DNA of 64,000 bases, taken from the NCBI RefSeq assembly GCF_000010725.1, contig NC_013854.1:1951001-2015000 (forward strand), written 5' to 3'. This document shows positions 53,702-63,014 of the stretch, in pieces. A model generated the notes under the pieces. It was not told where the DNA came from. It saw only the letters and a program-made list of their open reading frames with translations, and did not search any database. The position numbers and the translations under genes are program-made. This DNA comes from Azospirillum sp. B510 (GTDB lineage: Bacteria; Pseudomonadota; Alphaproteobacteria; Azospirillales; Azospirillaceae). How positions within the stretch are numbered: the first letter of the stretch is position 1; the number at the start of each line of letters is the position of its first letter.

Positions 53702-55774
53702 CTACCCCATCGGAAAGCGCAGCAGGAAGCGCGCGCCCCGTTCCTCCCCCTCGCCATTCCGGTCCAGCGCGATGCTGCCGCGCATGGTGGCGGTCATGAT
53801 ATTGGCGCAGATGCTCAATCCCAAGCCGCTGGCGCCCAGGCCGCGCCGGGTGGTGAAGAAGGGCTCGAAGATGCGGGAGCGGATGGCCTCCGGGATGCCC
53901 TTGCCGTCGTCGGCATAGCGCATCTCGATCCAGCCCTCCGGCTCCTCGCGGGCCGACAGACGGATGAGGCCGCTCTCCCCCTCGTCGAAGGCATGGACCA
54001 GGGCGTTGATGACCAGGTTGGACAGCACCTGGGCGAAGGCGCCGGGATAGCCGTCGATGATCAGGCCGGCGGGGATGTCCAGCTCAACCACCACCCGCGT
54101 GCGGCGCAGGCTGGGGCGCAGGCTGAGCAGCACCTCGTCGACATAGGCGGCGAGATCGAAGGGACGGCGCTCGCCGCTGGCCTGATCGGCGGCGACCTGC
54201 TTGAAGCTCTGGATCAGGCCGGTGGCGCGCTCGACATTCGTCATGATCATCCGCGTCGATTCCCACGCCACGTCGAGGAATTCCTGGAAATCGCGGCGGC
54301 GGATGCGGTTCTCCTCGAACAGGGCGCGGATGCGGGCGACCTCCTCGCCCAGATGGGAAATGGCGGTCAGGGTGACGCCGATGGGGGTGTTCACCTCATG
54401 CGCCACGCCGGCGACCAGTTGGGCGAGCGACGACAGCTTCTCCGCCTGGATCAGGCTGGCCTGGGCGTCGCGCAGCTCCGCCTCCGCCCGTTTGCGCGCG
54501 GTGATGTCCAGCGCCACCGTGACGATGTGGGTGACCTCGCCGCCCTCGTCGGTCAGCGGCATCTTGGTGGTCAGCCAGTCGCGCGGAACACCGCAGCCAT
54601 CGGGCGCGCGATCCTCGTGGAAGGGAACGCCCTGGCCGCTGTCCACCACCAGCCGGTCCAAGGCGGCGGCCCGGTCGGCCGCCTCGCCCGGCGGCGGGAC
54701 GACCGCGGGGCCATAGGTCTCGCGGTAGAAGCGGTTGGTCAGCCGCACGGTGCCGTCGCGATCCTTCACATCGATCAGCGCCGGGATGGCGTCGATCACG
54801 CCGGTCAGGATCTCCCGGCCCTGGCGCAACGCCTCGTCGGCGATGACCCGATTGGTGATGTCGGTGAAGGTCCGCACCTGTCCGCCATCGGGCAGCGGCA
54901 CCACCCGCACCTCGATGAAACGGCCGTCCCCCTGGGGCCGGGCATAGACGAACTCGCGCTCCGGACGGCCGATCCGCTCCATCAGATAGGCGGTCTTGGC
55001 GTCGAGATCATCGCCGAAATCCGGCGATCCCGCCGGAAGCCCGACCAGACCGCTGGCGATCTGATGGCGCGCCACATCGACCAGCGACGGATTGGCCCGC
55101 ATCACCTCCTCGGTCATGCCGAACAGTTGCAGCGCGTTGCTGTTCCAGGCCATGTAATGCAGGTCGCGGTCGAGCAGGACGATGCCCTGCCCCATATTCT
55201 CCAGCGTCAGGCGCAGCAGATGGCGCTGCGTCGCCAGCTCATCCTCCGCCCGGCGACGCTCGGTCACGTCGGAGTAGGTGCGGACGAAACCGCCGCCGGA
55301 GGTTTGCCGGGTCCGCACCTCCAGCACCCGGCCATCGGGACGGCGATGCTCGTAGAGCGGCGGATCGGCGCGACGCGCCCGCTCCATATGGCGGGCGGCG
55401 ATGGCTTCGGGATCCCCGGGGCCGTATTCGCCGCGACGGGCGAGAAACTGGATGATGCCGAAACAGTCGTCACCGGGCAGATAGCCGCGCGGCACGTCGA
55501 ACAGGTCGTACAGCCGGCTGTTGATGATCCGCACCGTCAGGGCGGCATCGACCAATATGACGCCCTGGTCCATCTGCTCCAGCGCCAGCATGGCGAGATC
55601 GTCGCCGGCCAGCGGCTGCTGTCCAGGCGCGTCAACCGGAGCGGGGCGGTTCGTCGGGTGGTCGGGGTTCCGGGCTGGCAAGATCGGCGCGCCATCCATC
55701 GTTACGAAGGTCCGCAATCGAACGCCCCACTGTAACAGCCACGCCGGGTCCTGCCGAGCCTTCGTCTGCGCCAC
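53702..55774 (-). CDS. Multi-PAS sensor histidine kinase (HPK4-type)
   Basis: 690 residues from a GTG at 55774; an ATG at 55699 is an alternative and gives 665 residues. Three PAS domains start near residues 65, 190 and 315 (LEQMDQGVILVDAALTVRII, LENMGQGIVLLDRDLHYMAW, VIDAIPALIDVKDRDGTVRL). A short coiled coil leads to the H-box LVAGVAHEVNTPIGVTLTAI. ATPase motifs follow: N-box VLSNLVINALVHAF, G1 DDGKGIPEAI and G2 GASGLGLSI. No membrane segment is seen, so it is probably a soluble kinase. No intact response regulator is adjacent, but a receiver remnant lies just downstream. Confidence 0.93.
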   Translation of the reverse strand: MAQTKARQDPAWLLQWGVRLRTFVTMDGAPILPARNPDHPTNRPAPVDAPGQQPLAGDDLAMLALEQMDQGVILVDAALTVRIINSRLYDLFDVPRGYLPGDDCFGIIQFLARRGEYGPGDPEAIAARHMERARRADPPLYEHRRPDGRVLEVRTRQTSGGGFVRTYSDVTERRRAEDELATQRHLLRLTLENMGQGIVLLDRDLHYMAWNSNALQLFGMTEEVMRANPSLVDVARHQIASGLVGLPAGSPDFGDDLDAKTAYLMERIGRPEREFVYARPQGDGRFIEVRVVPLPDGGQVRTFTDITNRVIADEALRQGREILTGVIDAIPALIDVKDRDGTVRLTNRFYRETYGPAVVPPPGEAADRAAALDRLVVDSGQGVPFHEDRAPDGCGVPRDWLTTKMPLTDEGGEVTHIVTVALDITARKRAEAELRDAQASLIQAEKLSSLAQLVAGVAHEVNTPIGVTLTAISHLGEEVARIRALFEENRIRRRDFQEFLDVAWESTRMIMTNVERATGLIQSFKQVAADQASGERRPFDLAAYVDEVLLSLRPSLRRTRVVVELDIPAGLIIDGYPGAFAQVLSNLVINALVHAFDEGESGLIRLSAREEPEGWIEMRYADDGKGIPEAIRSRIFEPFFTTRRGLGASGLGLSICANIMTATMRGSIALDRNGEGEERGARFLLRFPMG

Positions 55775-56033
55775 GGCGTCGCAATCCTGGCGTCTTTCCG
55801 ATGCTTATCAAAGCTTCGGAGAGACTCTAATCTTTTGATCTTTCGCGCGATTCGCGTTTCCGACGATTCCGTTCGAACCGATCGCGCTCCAGGACATTTG
55901 TGTAACATTTTAAGTATTTCGGAAGGATTGCCGCTCTACCCTGTTCCGAAAGGCGGGGCTGTTGTGCAAGATCATCGGATGCGCGATGATCGCCATTCCC
56001 CGCATTTCCCCGCCCGCCTGAGGTAACCGCCCC

Positions 56034-56501
56034 TTGTCCGGACTGGCCGCCTTACCCGCACCGACCAGCGCGATGCCCAGTTCGGGCATCGGCAAGCTGC
56101 GTCAGATGCTGGCCAGCGACGCCGCGGCGGTTCAGCCGGTCCGCCGCATCCCCGGCGAGGAGGAGCGCAAGCGCGCCAAGGAGGGGACGGAGGCGACCGG
56201 CGACGCCTTGCAGGGCAGCGGCCGGACCGATGCCGACTCGACGGCGGCGGCACGGTCGCGGGCGGGCACCGGTTCGGCGGGCGCCTTCGCCATCGGCGAC
56301 GCCGCCGGTGGGTCCGGCCCGGTCAATGGCGGCGCCGTCCCCCTGAACGCCCTGCCCAATGCCGGCTATGTCGCCCAGAGCATCTATCAGGAAGCCATCG
56401 GCAGCGGCCTGACCATCGAGCCCTGGTCGGAGGCCATCGACGCCTACCGCCGCGCCGACGCCGGGGTCAACACGCCGCTGGTCACCCAGATCGCGGTATA
56501 G
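56034..56501 (+). CDS. Hypothetical protein, 155 residues
   Basis: A TTG start at 56034 with TGAGGT nine bases upstream is favoured over the ATG at 56073. The first 100 residues are low complexity, Ala/Gly/Ser-rich with a charged patch (RRIPGEEERKRAKEGTEATG). The C-terminal 40 residues look ordered (NAGYVAQSIYQEAIGSGLTI, EAIDAYRRADAG). I do not recognise the family. It is divergent from the sensor kinase and convergent with the RND operon. Codon use is normal for the window. Confidence 0.65.
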   Translation: MSGLAALPAPTSAMPSSGIGKLRQMLASDAAAVQPVRRIPGEEERKRAKEGTEATGDALQGSGRTDADSTAAARSRAGTGSAGAFAIGDAAGGSGPVNGGAVPLNALPNAGYVAQSIYQEAIGSGLTIEPWSEAIDAYRRADAGVNTPLVTQIAV

Positions 56502-56505
56502 CGAC

Positions 56506-56538
56506 ATCCCCTCCCTCCGCAGGGGAGTGAGGGGATGG
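56506..56538. terminator. Hairpin between convergent genes
   Basis: CATCCCCTC-CCTCC pairs with GGGGAG-GAGGGGATG-type sequence (56506-56538) between the hypothetical gene and the end of the RND operon. There is no T run, but the position suits bidirectional termination. Confidence 0.6.
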
Positions 56539-56566
56539 GTCGACTCACCCCCTCACGCTTCGATGC

Positions 56567-59500
56567 TCAATCGTCGCCGCCCGCCGGCATCGGGCCTTGT
56601 GGGGGAACATGGGGAAGGTCGGCCTTGCGGCCGCCGAACAGGTTGCCGACGAACCGGCCGAAATCCTCCATGTAGAGGTAGAGCGACGGGGTGATGTAGA
56701 GCGTCAGCACCTGCGACACGCACAGGCCGCCGACCACGGCGAGGCCCAGCGGCTGGCGCAGTTCGGCGGCGGCGCCCTGGGCGATGGCGATGGGCAGTGT
56801 GCCCATGATCGCCGCCATCGTCGTCATGATGATCGGACGGAAGCGCAGCAGGCATGCCTGTTCGATGGCGTCGCGCGCCGACATGCCGTTGCGCCGGGCC
56901 TCGACCGCGAAGTCGATCATCATGATCGCGTTCTTCTTCACGATGCCGATCAGCATCAGGATGCCGATGATGGCGATGACGCTGAGTTCGACGTCGAACA
57001 GCATCAGCGTCGCCAGCGCCCCGATCGCCGCCGAGGGCAGGCCGGACAGGATGGTCAGCGGGTGGATGAAGCTCTCGTACAGCACGCCCAGCACGATGTA
57101 GATCACCAGCACCGCCGCCGACAGCAGCAGCGCCTGACCGGCCTGTGCGTCCTGGAACACCTGGGCGGTGCCGGCGAAGCCGGTGGTGATGGTGGGCGGC
57201 AGTCCCATCTCGCGCTCCGACACGCGGATCATGTCGACCGCCTGCCCCAGCGAGGCGCCGGGCGTCAGGTTGAAGGACAGCGTCACCGCCGGAAGCTGGC
57301 CCTGGTGGTTGACCGCCAGCGCCCCGGCGGTGCGCTCCACCCGCGCGAAGGCGTCGAGCGGCACCAGCTTGCCGGTGGTGGCGGAGCGGACATAGACGCG
57401 CGACAGCGAACTGTCGTCGCTCTGGTATTTCGGCTCCAGCTCGATCAGCACCTGATAGTCGTTGCTGGGGGTGTAGATGGTCGAGACCTGACGCTGGCCG
57501 AAGGCGCTGTAGAGGGTCGAGCGCACCTGATCGACGCCGACGCCCAGCGTCGCCGCCTTTTCGCGGTCGATGTGGACATAGGCCTGCGGGTTGTTCAGCT
57601 GAAGATCGCTGGTGACGTCCTGCAGGATGGGGATGCCGCGCAGGGTCTGCTCCAGCCGGCCCGACCATTGGTAAAGCTCGGCCAGATCGAGACCCTGGAT
57701 GGTGTACTGGTAGAGGCTCTTGGACGACCGGCCGCCGATGCGCAGATTCTGCACCGGCTGCATGTAGACGGCCATGCCGGGGATGCCGTTGACCTGCCGG
57801 CGCAGCTGCTGGATCACCTCGGTCGCCGGCGGGCGCTGGTCACGCGGCTTCAGGGTGATGAACATGCGGCCCTGGTTGCCGGTGCTGCCGCCGACGCCGA
57901 CGGAGGAGATGACGTCGACCACCGCCGGGTTGGCCTTCATGATGGCGGCGACCTGCTGCTGGAGTTCGGCCATCGACGGGAAGGCGATGTCGGCCCGCGC
58001 CTCCGTCGTCACCTGGATCTGGCCGATGTCCTCGGTCGGGAAGAAGCCCTTGGGAATCGCCTGGTACAGCATGGCCGTGCCGATCACGGTGCCGATCATC
58101 ACCAGCCCCATCAACGGCCGGTGGCGCAGGGTCCAGCGCAGGGTCCGGGCATAGCCGTTGAGAATGGCGGAAAAACCGGCCTCCAGCGTGCGGCCGAACC
58201 AGCCCTCCTCATGGCCGTGGGGCTGGTGGACGAGGAAGCGGGAGCACATCATCGGCGTCAGCGTCAGCGACACGAAGGCCGAGGCGCCGATCGACATGGT
58301 GACCACCATGGCGAATTCGTGGAACAGCCGCCCGACCACGCCGCCCATCAGCAGGATGGGGATGAAGACGGCGACCAGCGACAGGGTGATCGACAGGATG
58401 GTGAAGCCGATCTCGCGCGCGCCCTTGATCGCCGCCTCGAACGGCTTCATCCCCTCTTCGACATAGCGGACGATGTTCTCCATCATCACGATGGCGTCGT
58501 CCACCACCAGCCCGACCGCCAGCGTCAGCGCCATCAGCGAGATGTTGTCGATGGAAAAGCCCATGACATGCATGCCGCCGGCCGTCGCGATCAGCGAGAT
58601 CGGCACGGCCAGCGCCGGGATCAGCGTCGCCGACAGCCGGCGCAGGAACAGGAAGATGACCAGCACGACCAGGACGATGGTCAGGCCGAGCGTGAACTGC
58701 ACGTCCTCCACCGCCTGCCGGATCGATTCCGAACGGTCGTTCACCACCTTGATGTCGGCGGCGGCCGGAAGCTGGGTCTTGAAGATCGGCACCAGGGCGC
58801 GCACGCGGTCGACCACCTCGACCGTGTTGGCGTCGGGCTGGCGCTGGATCGCCAGCATGATGCTGCGCGTGCCGTTCAGCCAGCTGGCGGTGCGGGTGTT
58901 CTCGACGCTGTCCAGCACCTGGGCCACGTCGCCCAGCCGCACGGGGGCGTTGTTGCGATAGGCGACGATCAGCTTGCGGAAGGCGTCGGCGTCGGGAAGC
59001 TGCGGGTTGGCGGCGATGACAAGCTGCTGCTGCTGCCCGGTCAGGGTGCCCACGGGAGTGTTGGCGTTGGCGGCCGTCATCGCCTTCTGCAACTCGTCGA
59101 TGCCGATGCCGCGCAGGGCCAGCGCGTTGGGGTTGATCTGCACCCGCACCGCGAATTTCTGCGAGCCGTAGATCTGGACCTGGGCCACGCCCGGCAGGGT
59201 CGCCACCTTGGGCTGGATCAGCGTCTCGGCGATGTCGTTCAGCTTGGCCAGCGGCAGGGTCGGCGAGTTCAGCGACAGGAACAGCACCGGCTGGTCGGCC
59301 GGATTGACCTTGCGGTAGCTGGGCGGCGTCGTCATCTCCGCCGGCAGGCTGCGCTGGCTGCGGGCGATGGCCGCCTGGACGTCGGCCGCCGCCGCGTCGA
59401 TGTCGCGGTCCAGCACGAACTGGATGATGATGCTGCTGTTGCCGAGCGTGCTGTTCGAGGTGATGGTGTCGATGCCGGCGATGGTGGAGAACTCACGCTC

Positions 59501-59701
59501 CAGCGGGCCGGCGACGGAGGCCGCCATCGTCTCCGGCGAGGCGCCGGGAAGCGTCGCGGTGACGCTGACGACCGGAAAATCAACCCGCGGCAGCGCCGCC
59601 GTCGGCAGTTGGCGATAGGCCGCCAGACCGCTGAGGATCAGGGCCGCCGTCAGGAGAATGGTCATCACCGGACGGCGGATGCAGAGTTCCGAAAGGTTCA
59701 C
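56567..59701 (-). CDS. RND efflux transporter permease (HAE1 type)
   Basis: 1,044 residues, the normal size of an inner-membrane RND pump subunit. The N-terminal helix RRPVMTILLTAALILSGLAA and the two large periplasmic regions are typical. The proton-relay aspartates are in the TM4 segment LAVGLVVDDAIVMMENIVRY. The sequence is closest in feel to the MdtB/MdtC-type group. The GTG start overlaps the stop codon of the adaptor gene by four bases (GTGA), so translation is coupled. The order is tetR, adaptor, permease on the minus strand; no TolC-type gene lies in the window. Confidence 0.96.
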   Translation of the reverse strand: MNLSELCIRRPVMTILLTAALILSGLAAYRQLPTAALPRVDFPVVSVTATLPGASPETMAASVAGPLEREFSTIAGIDTITSNSTLGNSSIIIQFVLDRDIDAAAADVQAAIARSQRSLPAEMTTPPSYRKVNPADQPVLFLSLNSPTLPLAKLNDIAETLIQPKVATLPGVAQVQIYGSQKFAVRVQINPNALALRGIGIDELQKAMTAANANTPVGTLTGQQQQLVIAANPQLPDADAFRKLIVAYRNNAPVRLGDVAQVLDSVENTRTASWLNGTRSIMLAIQRQPDANTVEVVDRVRALVPIFKTQLPAAADIKVVNDRSESIRQAVEDVQFTLGLTIVLVVLVIFLFLRRLSATLIPALAVPISLIATAGGMHVMGFSIDNISLMALTLAVGLVVDDAIVMMENIVRYVEEGMKPFEAAIKGAREIGFTILSITLSLVAVFIPILLMGGVVGRLFHEFAMVVTMSIGASAFVSLTLTPMMCSRFLVHQPHGHEEGWFGRTLEAGFSAILNGYARTLRWTLRHRPLMGLVMIGTVIGTAMLYQAIPKGFFPTEDIGQIQVTTEARADIAFPSMAELQQQVAAIMKANPAVVDVISSVGVGGSTGNQGRMFITLKPRDQRPPATEVIQQLRRQVNGIPGMAVYMQPVQNLRIGGRSSKSLYQYTIQGLDLAELYQWSGRLEQTLRGIPILQDVTSDLQLNNPQAYVHIDREKAATLGVGVDQVRSTLYSAFGQRQVSTIYTPSNDYQVLIELEPKYQSDDSSLSRVYVRSATTGKLVPLDAFARVERTAGALAVNHQGQLPAVTLSFNLTPGASLGQAVDMIRVSEREMGLPPTITTGFAGTAQVFQDAQAGQALLLSAAVLVIYIVLGVLYESFIHPLTILSGLPSAAIGALATLMLFDVELSVIAIIGILMLIGIVKKNAIMMIDFAVEARRNGMSARDAIEQACLLRFRPIIMTTMAAIMGTLPIAIAQGAAAELRQPLGLAVVGGLCVSQVLTLYITPSLYLYMEDFGRFVGNLFGGRKADLPHVPPQGPMPAGGDD

Positions 59702-60993
59702 GTGGCACCCCCTGCGCTCGGAACCTGGCTGACCGCGCCGCGCGCCGCCGCCTTCCGGGCGCCGTCATCGGCGGCGGAGCCCTGCCGGTTGCCGCCTTCC
59801 GCGGTCGCCGCTCCCGCCGGGGCCGCGGGCTTGGCGCCGGGCTTCTCGGTGATCTTGGCGCCGGGGAACAGGCGCGACTGGCCGTCCACCACCACGCGCT
59901 CGCCATTCTCCAGGCCCGAAGAGATCACGGCGAGACCGCCATGGACCCGCTCCACCGTCACCGGCCGGACCTCGACCGTCTCGTCGGCCTTGACGACATA
60001 GACGAAGCGGCCCTTCTGCCCGGTCTGCACCGCCAGATCGGCGACGGTCAGGGCGTTCTGTTCGATGCGCAGGGTCAGGGTGGTGTCGACGAACTGGCCC
60101 GGCCACAGCCGGGTGTCGGCGTTGGGAAACTCGCCCTTCACCAGGATGGTGCCGGTCTGCTGGTCGACCTGGCTGTCGACGAAGGACAGCCTGCCCTCCG
60201 CCTTCTCGCCCCCCGGATTTTGGCCATGCCCGCCGGCGATGCTGGCCGTGACGGGAAGCGAACCGGTGGCCATCGCGGCGCGGATCGCCGGCAGATGCTT
60301 CTCCGGAACGTTGAAGGAGACGTTGATCGGGCGCAGCTGGGTCAGGGTGACCAGCGGGTTGCTGTCGGCGGCGCGGACCATGGCCCCGACCTTGGCGGCG
60401 ACGGTGCCGGTGCGGCCATCCATCGGCGCGGTGATGCGGGTGAAGCTGAGCGAGACCTTCGCCGCCTCGATCGCCGCGAGGTCGGCCTTGACCGTCCCCT
60501 CCAGCGCGTCGGCGGTGGCGACGGCGGCGTCATAGGTGGTGCGCGAGATGGCGCTGGTGCGCACCAGTTCGGCATAGCGCTTCACGTCGCCCTTGGCCTT
60601 TTCCAGATTGGCGCGGTCGCGTTCCAGATTGGCCTGGGCCTGACGGAGCTGGGCGTCGAGCGAGCGGCTGTCCAGGGTGAACAGGGTGTCGCCGGCCTTG
60701 ACCTCCTGCCCCTCGGTGAAGGCGACGGTCTCGACCGCGCTGTCGACGCGCGGCTTGATGGCGATGGCGGCGATCGGCTGGACGCTGCCGATGGTGACGA
60801 TCTGTTCCGGCACCGCCTGGACGGCGGCCAGCTGCGTCACCACGGGCACGGCGCGGGGCCCCTGGGGCGGCGCCTTGGCGCCTTCCGCGGCGGCGGTTTT
60901 GCCGCCCGCCCCGGCCGTGTGGGACGCATACCAATAGTACCCGCCACCGCCGATCATCGCGGCAACCAGCAGGACCAGAAAAAACCGTCTCAT
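59698..60993 (-). CDS. RND efflux periplasmic adaptor subunit
   Basis: 431 residues from the ATG at 60993; a TTG at 61008 would add five residues. An N-terminal membrane anchor (FFLVLLVAAMIGGGGYYWYA) is followed by the adaptor core: lipoyl-type halves (AIAIKPRVDSAVETVAFTEG, QEVKAGDTLFTLDSRSLDAQ), an alpha-hairpin with LRQAQANLERDRANLEKAKG, and the beta-barrel (RITAPMDGRTGTVAAKVGAM). The C-terminus is Ala/Gly-rich. It links the RND pump to an outer-membrane channel. It is the middle gene of the tetR-adaptor-permease operon. Confidence 0.95.
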   Translation of the reverse strand: MRRFFLVLLVAAMIGGGGYYWYASHTAGAGGKTAAAEGAKAPPQGPRAVPVVTQLAAVQAVPEQIVTIGSVQPIAAIAIKPRVDSAVETVAFTEGQEVKAGDTLFTLDSRSLDAQLRQAQANLERDRANLEKAKGDVKRYAELVRTSAISRTTYDAAVATADALEGTVKADLAAIEAAKVSLSFTRITAPMDGRTGTVAAKVGAMVRAADSNPLVTLTQLRPINVSFNVPEKHLPAIRAAMATGSLPVTASIAGGHGQNPGGEKAEGRLSFVDSQVDQQTGTILVKGEFPNADTRLWPGQFVDTTLTLRIEQNALTVADLAVQTGQKGRFVYVVKADETVEVRPVTVERVHGGLAVISSGLENGERVVVDGQSRLFPGAKITEKPGAKPAAPAGAATAEGGNRQGSAADDGARKAAARGAVSQVPSAGGAT

Positions 60994-61035
60994 CCGATGG
61001 GACTCCAAACGCCGGAGCCAGGGGCCGGCATAGGC

Positions 61036-61644
61036 TTAGATGAAGGGTGGTAGATTTGTGATGCCGGACATCAGGATATCGATGACGGAACGCTCGAGAG
61101 CCTCGCGCGGACGGTCGCCCAGTTGCATGATCCCGCCACGGACCATGCCGATGATCAGCAGCGGCACGATCTCCAGATCGACCCTGCGGAACTCGCCGGA
61201 CGCCATGCCGTCGGCCAGAACCTGCTGCAAGGCGCTGGCGGTGCGCTGGCTGCGGCGGCGCAGGATGCGGCGGGTGCGGTCGGCCAGATCGGACTGGTCG
61301 CCGCCCAGCAGCTTCAGCGTCTGCAACTGCTCGCTCAGCGTGTCCACCAGGGCGGACACCATCGCCGACAGGCGGACGGAGGCGGGAACCTGCCGCGGCG
61401 CCAGTTCGGCGTTCAGCTTGTGCTCCAGCCCGCCGAGCGCGCGCTCCAGCGATTCCAGATACAACTCCTCCTTGGAGGGGAAGTAGCGGTACAGCGTGGC
61501 CTTGCCGACGCCGGCCCGCTTCGCCACCTCCTCCACCTGGACGGAGGCGTAGTCGCGGCCGGCGAACAGCTCCGCCGCGGCATTGAGGATCACCTCGCGC
61601 CGCTTGGCGCGCCAGTCGGGTATCTCTTCCGCATCGAGAGGCAT
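61036..61644 (-). CDS. TetR-family repressor of the RND operon
   Basis: 202 residues. The TetR DNA-binding domain has LNAAAELFAGRDYASVQVEE and VAKRAGVGKATLYRYFPSKE, a textbook helix-turn-helix. The C-terminal effector domain includes LKLLGGDQSDLADRTRRIL, related to AcrR-type regulators. It is the first gene of the operon with the adaptor and permease genes, 42 bases before the adaptor start. A consensus promoter overlapping the inverted repeat GTTCCTT / AAGGAAC lies upstream and suggests autoregulation. Confidence 0.94.
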   Translation of the reverse strand: MPLDAEEIPDWRAKRREVILNAAAELFAGRDYASVQVEEVAKRAGVGKATLYRYFPSKEELYLESLERALGGLEHKLNAELAPRQVPASVRLSAMVSALVDTLSEQLQTLKLLGGDQSDLADRTRRILRRRSQRTASALQQVLADGMASGEFRRVDLEIVPLLIIGMVRGGIMQLGDRPREALERSVIDILMSGITNLPPFI

Positions 61645-61672
61645 GAATGGAACTCACGGGTTTCAAAAACTG

Positions 61673-61700
61673 ACGATAGTCGAGTTCCTTAGAGTGTCAA
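61673..61700 (-). promoter_or_regulatory. Promoter of the tetR-adaptor-RND operon
   Basis: Minus-strand -35 TTGACA (61695-61700, six of six), a 16-base spacer and -10 TATCGT (61673-61678, four of six), about 30 bases before the tetR start codon. Confidence 0.6.
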
Positions 61701-61705
61701 GGAAC
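61684..61705. promoter_or_regulatory. Candidate TetR operator overlapping the -35 box
   Basis: GTTCCTT and AAGGAAC form a perfect 7-bp inverted repeat with an eight-base spacer. The right arm overlaps the -35 hexamer of the operon promoter, a classical repressor placement. Confidence 0.55.
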
Positions 61706-62002
61706 CTGTTTCCAATAAAAATGAATTCGGCGTCATCTGCGGAAAGACGTTCCATTCACCGCCCCGAGAGCATATCCATCCTCATTCCCACCAGCCCAGG
61801 CCCGCGAGCGGGACGGCCGCGAGGCAACCGTCAGCGCCGCCGCCTCGGACGCGATCATGAGCGGCCCGTCCGCACCTCCGTTGTCTTTGACCGAATCGCC
61901 ATCCGCCTCAGACGCCGGGCTCCGCTTCGGTCCCTTCCCCCGTTCATGGAATCCCTTGCTGGAGAGGGGGCGCCGCGGTGTGGCCGCGGCTTCCCTTTGC
62001 GG
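61706..62002. other. Intergenic region between the TRAP binding-protein gene and tetR
   Basis: About 300 bases. It holds the end of the TRAP transcript; a GCCGCGG / CCGCGGC hairpin with a five-base loop at 61972-61990 might help terminate it. No gene was found. Confidence 0.45.
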
Positions 62003-62968
62003 TCACTTCACGTCGCGGATGCGCTTGGCGATGGCGGCCAGCGCGGGATCAATCCCTTCATAGACCGGTTGCACGGCCTTGACGAACGAGTCTCGGTCGG
62101 TGATCTCCGACACCTCCATGCCCTTGGAGCGCAGGAACTCCACGGATTCCGTATTCGCCTTGTCGACGTAATCACGCATCGCCTTGCCGCCGGCCTTGGC
62201 CGCCGCGATGAAGGCGGGCTTGTCGCCATCCGGCACTTCCGCCCAGAACTCGCCGGAGATCACGAGCACGCCCGACGAATAGATGTGGTTCGAAACTGTC
62301 AGATATTTCTGCACCTCATGAAGCTTCGCCGCGACCACGGTCGGGGCGGGGTTCTCCTGTCCATCGATGCGGCCGTTCTGCAACGCGGGATAGACCTCCG
62401 GCCAAGGCATCGGGGTGACGTCGGCGCCCAGGGCCTTGAAGGTCGCCACATAGATGGGGCTCTGCGGCGTCCGCAGCTTGATGCCCTTCAGGTCCTCCAG
62501 GCCGCGGATGGGCTTCTTCGCGTTGGTGATCTGGCGCATGCCCTGTTCGCCCCAGGCGAGGCCGACCAGACCGTATTTCGGGAACGCCGCCAGGATCTCG
62601 GCTCCGATCGGTCCATCGAGAACGGCCCGCGCATGCGCGCTGTCTCGGAACAGGAACGGCAGATCGGTCACCGTCACTTCGGGTACGACGGTGCTGATCG
62701 CGCCACCGCCGCCGACGATGGTCATTTCGATCGTGCCGAGTTGCAGGCCCTTCAGAACGTCGGCGTCGCCACCCAGCTTGGAGCCCGGCTGGTCGTCGAC
62801 GCGGTACTTCCCCGGCAGAGCCTTGTTCAGCTCGGCGGTGAAGGCGCGCGCCCCCGCCCCCATCATCGAGTCCGGCGGCAAGGTGTAGCCGAGCTTGACG
62901 ACCGCCTCGGCGTGCGCCTGGGATGCCAGCAGGATGCAAGCGGCGGCGAAGGTGGGCAGCAGTTTCAT
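62003..62968 (-). CDS. TRAP-type dicarboxylate/solute-binding protein (DctP family)
   Basis: 321 residues with an N-terminal signal peptide (MKLLPTFAAACILLASQAHA). TGGAGG precedes the ATG. DctP-type motifs include LGYTLPPDSMMGAGARAF, LQLGTIEMTIVGGGGAISTV, LEDLKGIKLRTPQSPIYVAT and GRIDGQENPAPTVVAAKL (solute-binding region). The ligand is probably an organic acid but is not specified. Unusually, no TRAP membrane subunits (DctQ/DctM) are next to it. The gene instead follows an MCP on the same strand after only 46 bases, so it may act as a receptor for chemotaxis or be an orphan transporter part. Confidence 0.94.
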   Translation of the reverse strand: MKLLPTFAAACILLASQAHAEAVVKLGYTLPPDSMMGAGARAFTAELNKALPGKYRVDDQPGSKLGGDADVLKGLQLGTIEMTIVGGGGAISTVVPEVTVTDLPFLFRDSAHARAVLDGPIGAEILAAFPKYGLVGLAWGEQGMRQITNAKKPIRGLEDLKGIKLRTPQSPIYVATFKALGADVTPMPWPEVYPALQNGRIDGQENPAPTVVAAKLHEVQKYLTVSNHIYSSGVLVISGEFWAEVPDGDKPAFIAAAKAGGKAMRDYVDKANTESVEFLRSKGMEVSEITDRDSFVKAVQPVYEGIDPALAAIAKRIRDVK

Positions 62969-63014
62969 GAACGACCTCCATTTGACGGATGGAATTTATT
63001 GGCTCTGCGTTGTG

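Noticed and set aside
56597..60001. A 1,134-codon open frame opposite the RND permease and part of the adaptor gene
   Set aside because: Crosses two genes on the other strand and has no domain features; His/Arg-rich shadow.
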